From assembly GCA_045538555.1 (NCBI GenBank), contig JAZSRP010000032.1, positions 1 to 7,014 of the forward strand: 7,014 bases of DNA, written 5' to 3'. Made by a program: the position numbers and the translations under genes. Origin of the DNA: Coliplasma sp045538555 (GTDB lineage: Bacteria > Bacillota > Clostridia > Oscillospirales > CAG-382). Below, piece after piece: positions 1 to 6,751 of the stretch. Under the pieces are notes generated by a model that ran no database searches, had not been told where the DNA came from, and saw only the letters and a list, made by a program, of their open reading frames with translations. The first letter of the stretch is position 1; every line of letters starts with the position of its first letter.

Positions 1-1
1 C

Positions 2-1018
2 AAATACACTGTCACCTGGGTTGACGGTAACGGCGACGTTATCTATACCGAGCAGGTAGACTACGGCACCGTTCCCGTATATGACGGCGACGGTCCCGTA
101 AAAGACGGCGACGCACAGTACAGCTATTATTTCAACGAGACATGGTCTCCCGAAATCGTTGCGGTAACAGGCGACGCAACTTATACCGCACAGTTTGTTT
201 CCGCTCTCAACGAGTACACCGTAACTTGGGTAGTTGACGGCAACGTTACCACCCAGAGCTACAAGTACGGCGAGACACCCGCATTTGGCGGCAGCACCGA
301 CAAAGCGGCAGATGCACAGTATACCTACACCTTTATCGGTTGGGACAGCGAGATCGTTGCGGTAACAGGCGACGTTACCTACACTGCACAGTACGAGTCC
401 GCTCTCAACGAGTACACCGTAACTTGGGTAGTTGACGGCAACGTTACCACCCAGACCTACAAGTACGGCGAGACACCCGCATTTGGCGGCAGCACCGACA
501 AAGCGGCAGATGCACAGTATACCTATACCTTTATCGGTTGGGACAGCGAGATCGTTGCGGTAACAGGCGACGTTACCTACACTGCGCAGTACGAGTCCGC
601 TCTCAACGAGTACACCGTAACCTGGGTAGTTGACGGCAACGTTACCACTCAGACCTACAAGTACGGCGAGACACCCGCATTTGGCGGCAGCACCGACAAA
701 GCGGCAGATGCGCAGTATACCTACACCTTTATCGGTTGGGACAGCGAGATCGTTGCGGTAACAGGCGACGTTACCTACACTGCGCAGTACGAGGCAACCG
801 AGATCGTAGTTGATGTGGTATATGGCGACATCGACGGAAACGGCACCTTTGACGGCAACGACCTTGTTCTTGCACGTCAGGTTGACGCTGCTGCGATCGA
901 GATCGATCAGGCCATCCTTGATGCAATCGAAGTAAGCGGCGACGGTATCTTTGATGGTGCTGACGTTGTGCTTATGGTTCAGATGGACGCAGGTGCGATC
1001 TCCGAGTGGCCCCGCTAA
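2..1018 (+). CDS. Extracellular InlB B-type repeat protein with C-terminal dockerin-like domain (3' part, start outside window)
   Basis: An open frame enters from the left edge and stops with TAA at 1016-1018, giving 338 visible residues. It opens with one degenerate and three nearly identical 66-residue units of the kind YTVTWVVDGN...YKYGETPAF...YTFIGWD...VTGDVTYTAQY, which is the InlB B-repeat / Listeria-Bacteroides repeat (Flg_new) pattern of surface proteins. The last ~65 residues (from about 815) resemble a type I dockerin: two EF-hand-like loops, GDIDGNGTFDGND (827-862) and EVSGDGIFDGAD (929-964), each followed by a similar helix (LVLARQVDAA; VVLMVQMDAG). Dockerins bind cohesins on scaffoldins or the cell wall, so the protein is probably secreted and docked on a surface complex. 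The signal peptide and any catalytic domain lie upstream and are not seen. Codon use is strongly biased to GGC, GAC, ACC and GTT, unlike the AT-richer operon that follows, which may reflect high expression. The repeat family is well supported; the partner and function are inferred. Confidence 0.85.
   Translation, partial: KYTVTWVDGNGDVIYTEQVDYGTVPVYDGDGPVKDGDAQYSYYFNETWSPEIVAVTGDATYTAQFVSALNEYTVTWVVDGNVTTQSYKYGETPAFGGSTDKAADAQYTYTFIGWDSEIVAVTGDVTYTAQYESALNEYTVTWVVDGNVTTQTYKYGETPAFGGSTDKAADAQYTYTFIGWDSEIVAVTGDVTYTAQYESALNEYTVTWVVDGNVTTQTYKYGETPAFGGSTDKAADAQYTYTFIGWDSEIVAVTGDVTYTAQYEATEIVVDVVYGDIDGNGTFDGNDLVLARQVDAAAIEIDQAILDAIEVSGDGIFDGADVVLMVQMDAGAISEWPR
200..793 (+). repeat. Three tandem 198-bp coding repeats (200-397, 398-595, 596-793)
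   Basis: Three head-to-tail copies, each exactly 198 bp and in frame (66 residues). By direct comparison copies 1 and 2 differ at 3 positions, copies 2 and 3 at 4, and copies 1 and 3 at 5. Only one difference changes the protein (AGC to ACC, Ser to Thr, in copy 1). A fourth, clearly diverged unit of the same length occupies 2-199. Such near identity points to recent duplication or gene conversion, and copy number is likely to vary between strains. Assemblies may collapse or expand this stretch. Confidence 0.97.
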
Positions 1019-1055
1019 AATAAGCTGAATCAAAAAACACTCTGATACACAGCAA

Positions 1056-1094
1056 AAAAGAGCTGATACGGAATTGCTCCGTATCAGCTCTTTT
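1056..1094 (+). terminator. Rho-independent terminator after the dockerin protein gene
   Basis: A perfect stem of 17 bp pairs 1056-1072 with 1078-1094 around the 5-nt loop ATTGC. The core is GAGCTGATACGGA with its complement, flanked by an A run on the left and TTTT on the right. It lies 37 bp after the TAA stop. Because of the A/T flanks it could also terminate on the other strand, but no gene is seen there. Confidence 0.9.
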
Positions 1095-1109
1095 GTTGTA
1101 TCGGCCCTA

Positions 1110-1138
1110 TTGAAATTGCAGAAAAAATAGTTTATAAT
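1110..1138 (+). promoter_or_regulatory. Sigma-70/sigma-A type promoter of the glycan operon
   Basis: TTGAAA at 1110-1115 (-35, 5 of 6 consensus bases) and a perfect TATAAT at 1133-1138 (-10) are separated by the optimal 17 bp. Transcription should begin near 1145, giving a leader of about 30 nt. No operator or riboswitch fits in so short a leader. The promoter starts only 16 bp after the preceding terminator, so the operon is insulated from the upstream gene. Confidence 0.88.
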
Positions 1139-1158
1139 ACCTTTAAAACAAGGGAATT

Positions 1159-1166
1159 GGGGGAGG
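1159..1166 (+). promoter_or_regulatory. Ribosome binding site deciding the licD-family start
   Basis: GGGGGAGG ends 8 nt before ATG at 1175. An in-frame TTG at 1157 overlaps this site and has no ribosome binding site of its own, so ATG 1175 is taken as the start. Confidence 0.88.
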
Positions 1167-1174
1167 TTTTTTGT

Positions 1175-2017
1175 ATGAGCGGAATACAGGAACAGATAAA
1201 ACAGGTCTGGGAAGCGGAGCAGGAGATACTGGACGTCATCGACGACGTCTGCCGCCGCCACGGACTCAGATATACTCTTGCCTACGGAACACTCATCGGT
1301 GCGGTGCGTCACGGAGGTTTTATTCCCTGGGATGACGATATTGACATTATGATGCCCAGAGAGGACTATGAAAAGCTGCTTTTTGTGTGGCAGAAAGATG
1401 CTCCTTCAAATTATATTCTGCAAAACATCCGCACAAACCCCGATTATACCAACACCTTTTCAAAGATCCGCAAAGATCACACCACCTTTTTGCAGGACGA
1501 AGAGGAGGCGGAAAAAAGCTATCACAAGGGCATTTTTGTTGACATTTTTCCTGCCGACAGAGTTGCGGGCGGAAATTTCTCACGGAAGCTGCAGGGGTTT
1601 GCCTGCGCCGTGTATCTTCTCTATACAAGAGGGTATACCAGCGGCTCCGGAGGATTCAAGGGGCTTTTGGAGAGGTTTTTGCTGAGATTGCCCAAAGGGA
1701 TGAGAGCATCTCTGCGCAAAAAGTGCCAAAAACGTATCCGCAAATACAACGGAAACAATGATCTTTTGTGGTTTGCGCCCAGTACCATGGGTTCCTCAAA
1801 AATTTTTTATTCCTCTGCTTTGTTTGACAAGATGAAGGAGATCGAATTTTGCGGAAAAAAATATTCCTGCGTTGAGGATCATCACGGATTTTTGACCGGA
1901 GAATACGGTGATTATATGCAGCTGCCTCCCGAGTCGGAGCGGGTGTGGAAGCACCATCCCATAATTATTGATTTTGATCACAATTATGAAGAACTTGAAA
2001 GGGATGAGAAAAAATGA
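1175..2017 (+). CDS. LicD family phosphotransferase
   Basis: This 280-residue cytoplasmic protein is a LicD-type nucleotidyltransferase-fold enzyme. Members move a phospho-substituent, classically phosphocholine from CDP-choline, onto cell-surface sugars; fukutin-like relatives use CDP-ribitol. The family signature is clear: YGTLIGAVRHGGFIPW at about 37-52, then the acidic run DDDID (53-57) that should bind metal, KIRKDHTTF (97-105), GIFVDIFPAD (119-128), and near the C-terminus YGDYMQLPPE (244-253) followed by a His-rich WKHHP. Length is normal for the family. It is the first gene of a four-gene operon behind a strong promoter and overlaps the next gene by 4 bp (ATGA), which suggests translational coupling. 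No choline uptake or activation genes (licABC type) are in the window, so the group transferred is unknown and phosphocholine should not be assumed. Confidence 0.93.
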   Translation: MSGIQEQIKQVWEAEQEILDVIDDVCRRHGLRYTLAYGTLIGAVRHGGFIPWDDDIDIMMPREDYEKLLFVWQKDAPSNYILQNIRTNPDYTNTFSKIRKDHTTFLQDEEEAEKSYHKGIFVDIFPADRVAGGNFSRKLQGFACAVYLLYTRGYTSGSGGFKGLLERFLLRLPKGMRASLRKKCQKRIRKYNGNNDLLWFAPSTMGSSKIFYSSALFDKMKEIEFCGKKYSCVEDHHGFLTGEYGDYMQLPPESERVWKHHPIIIDFDHNYEELERDEKK

Positions 2018-3138
2018 CTCAACCAATCAGGATTCTGCACGTTATCGGGGTTCTTAACCGAGGCGGCGCGGAGAATATGATCATGAATCTGTACCGAGCG
2101 GTGGACAGGACCAAAATACAGTTTGATTTTGTACAAAACAAAGGGGAAAAGGCCGCTTTTGAGGATGAGATAACCTCTCTGGGCGGCAGGATATTCCGCT
2201 GCCCCCGATACAACGGAAAAAATCATTTTGCCTACAAAAAATGGTGGAAGAACTTTTTCAAAGAACACAAGGGAGAGTATCCCGTGGTGCACGGCCACAT
2301 CGGAAGCTCTGCCGCAGTGTATCTTTCTGTGGCAAAAAAGAACGGTGCATTTACCGTTGCCCACAGTCACAGCGCGAGCCGCAGTTTTTCCTTTTACCGC
2401 ATATTTTCTTATCCTACCAGATTTATTGCTGACCAATTTTTTGCCTGCTCGCGGGATGCGGGCGTTGCAAGATACGGCAAACGAGTGGGAGGAGATAAGA
2501 ACAGATGCCGCGTTCTCAACAACGCCATTGATGTGAATCGGTTTACTTTTTCCGCCGAGGCAAGAAAAGCCTGTAGAGACGATCTGGGCATAAAGGACGA
2601 TGATATTGTGGTGGGAAACGTAGGACGGTTTGCGTATCCAAAAAATCATCCCTTTATTTTTGAAGTTTTTGAGGAGATAAAAAAGAAAAACAGCAGCGCT
2701 ATGCTCTTGCTGGTGGGAGACGGCGAGCTGAGACCGCAGATAGAAGAAATTATTGAGAAAAAGAATTTGAAAGAGTCTGTGATCCTGACAGGCGTACGCA
2801 GCAACACGTGGGATTATTATCAGGCAATGGACGTGTTTTTGATGCCCTCTGTTTATGAGGGGCTTCCCGTTTCAATGGTAGAAGCCCAGACCTGCGGTCT
2901 GCCGTGCTGTGTTTCTACCGGAGTTCCCCGTGAGTCTGCCATACTTGAGGATCTGGTGCAGTTTTATTCTCTTGAGGATCCTGCAGAGCTTTGGGCGGAG
3001 CGGGTGCTGAAAAGCGTGCTGCCCCAGCGCAGGGATACCTCTGAGGAAATAAAAAAAGCGGGGTACGATATCACGGACACCGCAAAATGGCTCACGGAAT
3101 ATTATCTTGACAAGGCAAAAAAACAAAAAAACGACTGA
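2014..3138 (+). CDS. GT4-type (GT-B fold) glycosyltransferase
   Basis: This 374-residue protein has the two-domain GT-B layout of retaining family 4 glycosyltransferases. The N-terminal acceptor domain starts with ILHVIGVLNRGGAE (7-20), the usual glycine-rich opening. The C-terminal nucleotide-sugar domain shows GNVGRFAYPKNH (201-212), with Arg205 and Lys210 placed to contact the donor phosphates, LLLVGDGEL (231-239), and the EX7E motif in YEGLPVSMVEA (Glu282 and Glu290). No membrane segment is evident; such enzymes work at the inner face of the membrane on lipid-linked or polymer acceptors. The start ATG overlaps the stop of the LicD-family gene, and AAAGGG about 10 nt upstream serves as ribosome binding site. 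It resembles the group of capsule and exopolysaccharide transferases, but donor sugar and linkage cannot be read from the sequence. Confidence 0.94.
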   Translation: MTQPIRILHVIGVLNRGGAENMIMNLYRAVDRTKIQFDFVQNKGEKAAFEDEITSLGGRIFRCPRYNGKNHFAYKKWWKNFFKEHKGEYPVVHGHIGSSAAVYLSVAKKNGAFTVAHSHSASRSFSFYRIFSYPTRFIADQFFACSRDAGVARYGKRVGGDKNRCRVLNNAIDVNRFTFSAEARKACRDDLGIKDDDIVVGNVGRFAYPKNHPFIFEVFEEIKKKNSSAMLLLVGDGELRPQIEEIIEKKNLKESVILTGVRSNTWDYYQAMDVFLMPSVYEGLPVSMVEAQTCGLPCCVSTGVPRESAILEDLVQFYSLEDPAELWAERVLKSVLPQRRDTSEEIKKAGYDITDTAKWLTEYYLDKAKKQKND

Positions 3139-3164
3139 TAGGAAGAAGGAAAGGGATATTTCAT

Positions 3165-4010
3165 ATGAAGATCGGTGTTTGTGTCAGCTTTTCTGTTATT
3201 GACGATATGGAAAGCAAGTTCAAGACCCTGAAAGAACAGGGGTTTGACAATTGTCAGATCATCTCTTGGAACCCTGCCTCCTGGACGGATTCCAACGCAG
3301 AGGAGATCAACCGTCTCTGCCATGCTTACGGTGTGGAGATCTCTGCATTTTGGTGCGGATGGGAGGGCCCCTGTGTCTGGAATTTTTATGAGGGACACGA
3401 GACCTTGGGGCTGGTGCCTCCCGCCACCCGTGAGCTGAGAATTAAAAATCTTTGCGACGGTGCGGATTTTGCTTCAAAGCTTGGGGTGGTCAATGTTGTG
3501 ACACATATGGGATTTATTCCCGAAAACCCCAATGATCCCCAGTTTGTTCCTTTTTGTGCGGCAGTAAAAAGGATTGCCGATCATCTGAAGGGCAACGGTC
3601 AGTGGCTGTTGTTTGAGACAGGTCAGGAGACTCCCGTTACCATGCTGAGATGCTTTGAAACCGCAGGTGCAGACAATCTCGGAGTCAACCTTGATACCGC
3701 CAACGTGATACTTTACGGCAAGGCAAATCCCGTGGATGCCCTTGATGTTTTTGGAAAATACGTCCGCAACCTACACGCAAAAGACGGCAGATACCCCACC
3801 AACGGCCATGAGCTGGGGGCAGAGACCGCCATCGGCGAGGGAAAAGTGGATTTTTTCGGCGTTATTGATGGATTGCATCGGTTGGGATATGACGGATACG
3901 TCACCATTGAGCGCGAGATCGAGGGTGAGCAGCAGGCAAAGGATATCATTGCCGCAAAGGAGTATCTGGCAGACATCATCAAGCGCGTTACGGGCAAGGA
4001 TGCTAGATAA
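3165..4010 (+). CDS. Sugar phosphate isomerase/epimerase family protein (TIM barrel)
   Basis: This 281-residue protein belongs to the xylose-isomerase-like / AP-endonuclease-2 TIM-barrel superfamily, which includes ketose 3-epimerases and inosose dehydratases. Residues at the strand ends match the usual divalent-metal set: Glu151 (LLFETGQE), Asp177 (NLDTAN), His204 in NLHAKDG and Glu249 (VTIERE), with His114 (THMGF) as a further active-site His. The spacing resembles that of D-tagatose/D-psicose 3-epimerases, but substrate specificity cannot be assigned. No signal peptide or membrane segment is present, so it acts in the cytoplasm. A strong AAGGAAAGGG site 9 nt before the ATG drives translation, and only 26 bp separate it from the glycosyltransferase gene, so it is cotranscribed. 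In this setting it may supply or edit a sugar for the surface glycan, or may be a catabolic enzyme carried in the operon. Confidence 0.88.
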   Translation: MKIGVCVSFSVIDDMESKFKTLKEQGFDNCQIISWNPASWTDSNAEEINRLCHAYGVEISAFWCGWEGPCVWNFYEGHETLGLVPPATRELRIKNLCDGADFASKLGVVNVVTHMGFIPENPNDPQFVPFCAAVKRIADHLKGNGQWLLFETGQETPVTMLRCFETAGADNLGVNLDTANVILYGKANPVDALDVFGKYVRNLHAKDGRYPTNGHELGAETAIGEGKVDFFGVIDGLHRLGYDGYVTIEREIEGEQQAKDIIAAKEYLADIIKRVTGKDAR

Positions 4011-4034
4011 AATAAAGCTTTTAGAGGTTTTTGT

Positions 4035-5135
4035 ATGAACGTACAGCCGATCGAAAAATCAAACAGAAACTATGGGATTGACCTGCTGAGGATGGTTTCC
4101 ATGGTGATGATTGCCGTTTTGCACGTCCTTGGCCAGGGCGGTATTTTGTCTGCCTGTACAAGGGGCAGTACAAATTACTACGTGGCTTGGTTTTTGGAAA
4201 TCGGGTGCTATTGTGCTGTAAATTGCTATGCTTTGATATCCGGATACGTGGGAGTCAACTCCAAGGCAAGGTTTTCTTCTATTGCAGCTCTTTGGTGTCA
4301 GGTGGCGTTTTATTCGTTGGGAATAGCACTGCTGTTTTTCTTCCTACAGCCGGGAACGGTGGAGCCAAAAACACTGCTGAAATACGCATTTCCCGTTTCC
4401 ACCAAGCGTTATTGGTATTTTACCGCTTACTTTTTGATGTATTTGCTGACTCCGTTTATGAATGCTGCTGTAAAAAGCATGTCAAAGCGGACTCTTGCCA
4501 CAGGGCTGACCTTTGTGTTTGCTTTGTATATACCGCTGGGAATGCTTACGGATGATCACAGCTCGCTGAAGGACGGATATGGTTTTGTGTGGCTGTCGAT
4601 GCTGTATATGCTGGGTGCATTTTTCAGAAAATATGATGTTCTTGAAAAAATCAAAAAAGCAACGTGGCTGGCGGTTTATCTCGTCAGTATCACCGCAACC
4701 TTTGGGTCGGCGGTATTTCTCGGAAAGTTTTTGCCAAAATACGAGTTTTCATTTGTAAATTATATATCTCCGTCAATCCTTCTTGCGGGGCTGGCGTTGT
4801 TTGCGCTCTTTTCAAAAATTCAAATAAAAAAAGGCACGGGAATAGTGGCATTTTTTGCGCCTATCTCCTTTGGGGTGTACCTGATACATACTCACCCTAT
4901 GTTTTTTGACAGGGTGATAAAAGGAGCATTTGCCTTTGCCGCACAACAGATGCCGTTTTTGCTTGTTGCCGTTGTGGCGGCAAGCGCTGTTGCCATATAC
5001 ATTTTCTGCTCACTGCTTGACTGGGTACGCAAAATGCTGTTTGAGCTACTGAGGGTCAAAAAAGCCATGACGGCTATTGAAATATTTTTGTCAAATCTGC
5101 AAGACAAAATATTCGGAAAAGAAACAAACGTCTGA
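4035..5135 (+). CDS. Membrane acyltransferase, acyltransferase-3 family (likely sugar O-acetyltransferase)
   Basis: This 366-residue protein is strongly hydrophobic, with about ten membrane segments from residue 15 to 330. It starts with the family hallmark RNYGIDLLRM (11-20), followed by MIAVLH, where His30 is the expected catalytic histidine. Other typical points are ALISGYV (66-72), YWYFTAYFLMYLLTPF (126-141) and the late-helix SFGVYLIHTHPMF (278-290). Family members such as WecH- and OatA-type enzymes pass acyl groups, usually acetyl, across the membrane onto sugars of surface polymers; no extra extracellular SGNH domain is present here. The ribosome binding site AGAGG lies 7 nt before the ATG, and 24 bp separate it from the epimerase gene. 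It is the last gene of the operon and is followed by a terminator. O-acylation of the glycan built by the upstream genes is the most likely role; the acyl group is inferred. Confidence 0.92.
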   Translation: MNVQPIEKSNRNYGIDLLRMVSMVMIAVLHVLGQGGILSACTRGSTNYYVAWFLEIGCYCAVNCYALISGYVGVNSKARFSSIAALWCQVAFYSLGIALLFFFLQPGTVEPKTLLKYAFPVSTKRYWYFTAYFLMYLLTPFMNAAVKSMSKRTLATGLTFVFALYIPLGMLTDDHSSLKDGYGFVWLSMLYMLGAFFRKYDVLEKIKKATWLAVYLVSITATFGSAVFLGKFLPKYEFSFVNYISPSILLAGLALFALFSKIQIKKGTGIVAFFAPISFGVYLIHTHPMFFDRVIKGAFAFAAQQMPFLLVAVVAASAVAIYIFCSLLDWVRKMLFELLRVKKAMTAIEIFLSNLQDKIFGKETNV

Positions 5136-5143
5136 TATTACAC

Positions 5144-5195
5144 AAAAAACTGCCCGCGGAACCCTTGTTCCCCGGGCAGAATTTTTTGTTTTTTT
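5144..5195. terminator. Bidirectional terminator between convergent genes
   Basis: A 13-position stem pairs 5150-5162 (CTGCCCGCGGAAC) with 5167-5179 around the loop CCTT, with one C/C mismatch. On the + strand it is followed by two T runs (5182-5187, 5189-5195); on the - strand by the complement of AAAAAA at 5144-5149. It therefore serves both the glycan operon and the convergent reductase gene, whose stop codon at 5195-5197 touches the T run. Confidence 0.9.
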
Positions 5196-6310
5196 CAGTC
5201 TGCAAATGTCTTTTGCGCCTCTGCCAGCAGATCCACGATGGGAAGGTGCTGCGGGCAGGCATCCTCACAGCTTCGGCATCCGATGCAGTCGGCAGGTGAG
5301 GCGGTTTTTGTATACATGCCAAAAAACATTTTTGACCGCTCGTTGTCAAACATTTTTTTGTCGTTGAGGCATGAAAATATCCCCGGTATGGAGATGCTCT
5401 GAGGGCAAACCTCTGTGCAGTACTTGCAGTTGGTGCAGGAAATCAGGTCGCGGGAGCGCAGTATGCGGCACACCTCTGCCACGGCATCCTGCTCTTTTTT
5501 GTCCAGAGGACAAAAATCTGTCATAAAGCTCAGGTTGTCCTCCATCATCTCCATGTCGCCCATGCCTGACAAAACCATAAACACACCCTCAAAGCCTGCA
5601 GCATATCTGATGGCGTATGAAGCATTGCTTTTTTTCTGGTCGAGACGGTCAAAGACCTCCTGTGCCTCGGGGATCAGGTTGGCAAGGTTTCCGCCCTTGA
5701 CGGGCTCCATGATAATGATGGGCTTGTTGTGCTTGCGGCAGATCTCGTATACCCCCCGGGACTCAACCATGGGATCATCATAGTCTGCATAATTGAATTG
5801 GATCTGCACCATCTCGATCTCGGGATACGTGGTGAGAATGTTGTCAAGAACCTCCGGCTTGTCATGGAACGACAGACCGACGTGACGCACCAGCCCTTGT
5901 TTTTTTAGCTGAAAAGCTGTCTCGTAGGCACGACATTGTGTGAATTTTTCAAAACTCTTTTTGTTTTGGGCGTGCATGAGGTAAAAATCAAAATAATCCA
6001 CCCCGCATGCCTCCAACTGGCTCATAAACAGCGGCAAAATCTCTTCCTCTGTGGAAAAATGAGGGTTTGACAGCTTGTTTGCCAAAACATAGCTTTCTCT
6101 GGGGTAGCGTGATGTGAGACACTTGCAAATGGCAGTCTCGCTCTTTCCGCCCAGATAGCCGTGGGCTGTGTCAAAATAATTAAACCCCGCTTCCAAAAAG
6201 GCGTCAACCATCCTGCAAAACAGAGGAGCGTCAACGTCGCCATCCTTCATGGGCAGACGCATACAGCCAAATCCAAAATTCTTTTTTACTTCCTCAAAAA
6301 ACTTTTCCAT
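5195..6310 (-). CDS. Aldo/keto reductase with C-terminal 4Fe-4S ferredoxin domain
   Basis: This 371-residue cytoplasmic oxidoreductase joins an aldo/keto reductase barrel to a ferredoxin-like tail. The catalytic tetrad of the superfamily is visible: Asp47 and Tyr52 (NYFDTAHGYLGG), Lys79 (VLANKLS) and His113 (YLMHAQN). The C-terminal part holds two CxxCxxCxxxCP motifs, Cys292/295/298/302 and Cys342/345/348/352, enough for two 4Fe-4S clusters. Proteins of this architecture are common in anaerobes; the natural substrate is generally not known, and the clusters suggest electron exchange with a ferredoxin-type partner. Start choice: GGGAGG (6325-6320) lies 9 nt before ATG at 6310, whereas the ATG at 6319 directly abuts it, so 6310 is preferred and residues MPL are left out. 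The gene has its own promoter and ends at the shared terminator. It has no evident link to the glycan operon. Confidence 0.94.
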   Translation of the reverse strand: MEKFFEEVKKNFGFGCMRLPMKDGDVDAPLFCRMVDAFLEAGFNYFDTAHGYLGGKSETAICKCLTSRYPRESYVLANKLSNPHFSTEEEILPLFMSQLEACGVDYFDFYLMHAQNKKSFEKFTQCRAYETAFQLKKQGLVRHVGLSFHDKPEVLDNILTTYPEIEMVQIQFNYADYDDPMVESRGVYEICRKHNKPIIIMEPVKGGNLANLIPEAQEVFDRLDQKKSNASYAIRYAAGFEGVFMVLSGMGDMEMMEDNLSFMTDFCPLDKKEQDAVAEVCRILRSRDLISCTNCKYCTEVCPQSISIPGIFSCLNDKKMFDNERSKMFFGMYTKTASPADCIGCRSCEDACPQHLPIVDLLAEAQKTFAD

Positions 6311-6349
6311 AAGAGGCATCCTCCCGAAAAATATAAAAATCACAATACA

Positions 6350-6378
6350 ATTATTCATATATTCAGAGCAATAGTCAA
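6350..6378 (-). promoter_or_regulatory. Promoter of the aldo/keto reductase gene
   Basis: Reading the - strand, TTGACT (6378-6373, 5 of 6 consensus) and AATAAT (6355-6350, 5 of 6) are spaced by 17 bp. The start of transcription would fall near 6343, leaving a leader of about 30 nt that contains the GGGAGG ribosome binding site. Confidence 0.75.
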
Positions 6379-6446
6379 GAGCAAACAAAAAAATTTTTGT
6401 TTTTTTGTAATAAAGAATAATATTTTGGCAAAAAAGCTCAAACCTC
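6379..6446. other. A/T-tract spacer between divergent promoters
   Basis: This stretch separates the two divergent promoters. It contains phased A and T runs with the near-palindrome AACAAAAA-AA-TTTTTGTT around 6384-6402, followed by another T run. Such tracts bend DNA and often lie upstream of strong promoters as UP-like elements. No specific operator is recognised. Confidence 0.45.
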
Positions 6447-6475
6447 TTGCAAAACAAGAAAAAATATGATATTTT
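6447..6475 (+). promoter_or_regulatory. Probable promoter of the 75-residue protein gene
   Basis: TTGCAA (6447-6452) and TATTTT (6470-6475) are separated by 17 bp, in very A-rich DNA. The -10 matches consensus at only 4 of 6 positions, so this is a moderate call. The overlapping TATGAT at 6465-6470 is a better -10 box but sits only 12 bp from this -35. Confidence 0.5.
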
Positions 6476-6517
6476 TAAGTCAGGAAATATAAAACCCGAA
6501 AAAAGGAGTTTAAAAAA

Positions 6518-6745
6518 ATGAAAAGAACCATCTGCAAGGTAGAATACGATACCGAAAAATCCACCGTTGTTTGCAAAAAAACTTTTGGCGATTTTGGCGA
6601 TCCTGCCGGCTATGAGGAGACCCTGTACCGCACCGAGGACGGCAAGCTGTTCCTCTACACCAACGGCGGCGCCGAGTCTGTATATCCCGAGGAGGGAATC
6701 AAGCGTATGTCCGCCCCCAAAGCCGAAGAGTGGTTGAAGGCGTGA
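6518..6745 (+). CDS. Small protein of unknown function (75 residues)
   Basis: The gene starts at ATG 6518 with a strong AAAAGGAG site 9 nt upstream and ends with TGA at 6743-6745. The 75-residue product is soluble, without signal peptide or membrane segment. It begins MKRTICKVEYDTEKS, contains two cysteines (Cys6, Cys19) and a central GDFGDPAGYEETLYRTEDGK followed by LFLYTNGGAES, which reads like a compact beta-rich fold, and ends in a short charged helix (APKAEEWLKA). I do not recognise a named family, though the pattern looks like a conserved small protein. Codon use is GC-rich and ordered, supporting real coding. It is transcribed divergently from the reductase gene. Its last codons and stop lie inside the left arm of a perfect 17-nt inverted repeat, so the C-terminal residues may derive from that repeat. 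Confidence 0.83.
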   Translation: MKRTICKVEYDTEKSTVVCKKTFGDFGDPAGYEETLYRTEDGKLFLYTNGGAESVYPEEGIKRMSAPKAEEWLKA

Positions 6746-6751
6746 AAAGAG

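Noticed and set aside
200..793. CRISPR-like array
   Set aside because: The 198-bp units are contiguous, in frame and without spacers; they are coding repeats.
815..1018. An independent small gene starting at GTG 815
   Set aside because: It is only the dockerin-like end of the frame that is open from the left window edge; no ribosome binding site precedes it.
1157..1174. TTG at 1157 as start of the LicD-family gene
   Set aside because: It overlaps the GGGGGAGG ribosome binding site that serves ATG 1175 and has no site of its own.
1139..1174. Riboswitch or attenuator in the leader of the glycan operon
   Set aside because: The predicted leader is about 30 nt, too short for a known aptamer, and the hairpin before it lies upstream of the promoter.
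1984..2649. A 221-residue - strand frame
   Set aside because: It lies antisense to the glycosyltransferase, shows no family pattern, and lacks a promoter or ribosome binding site.
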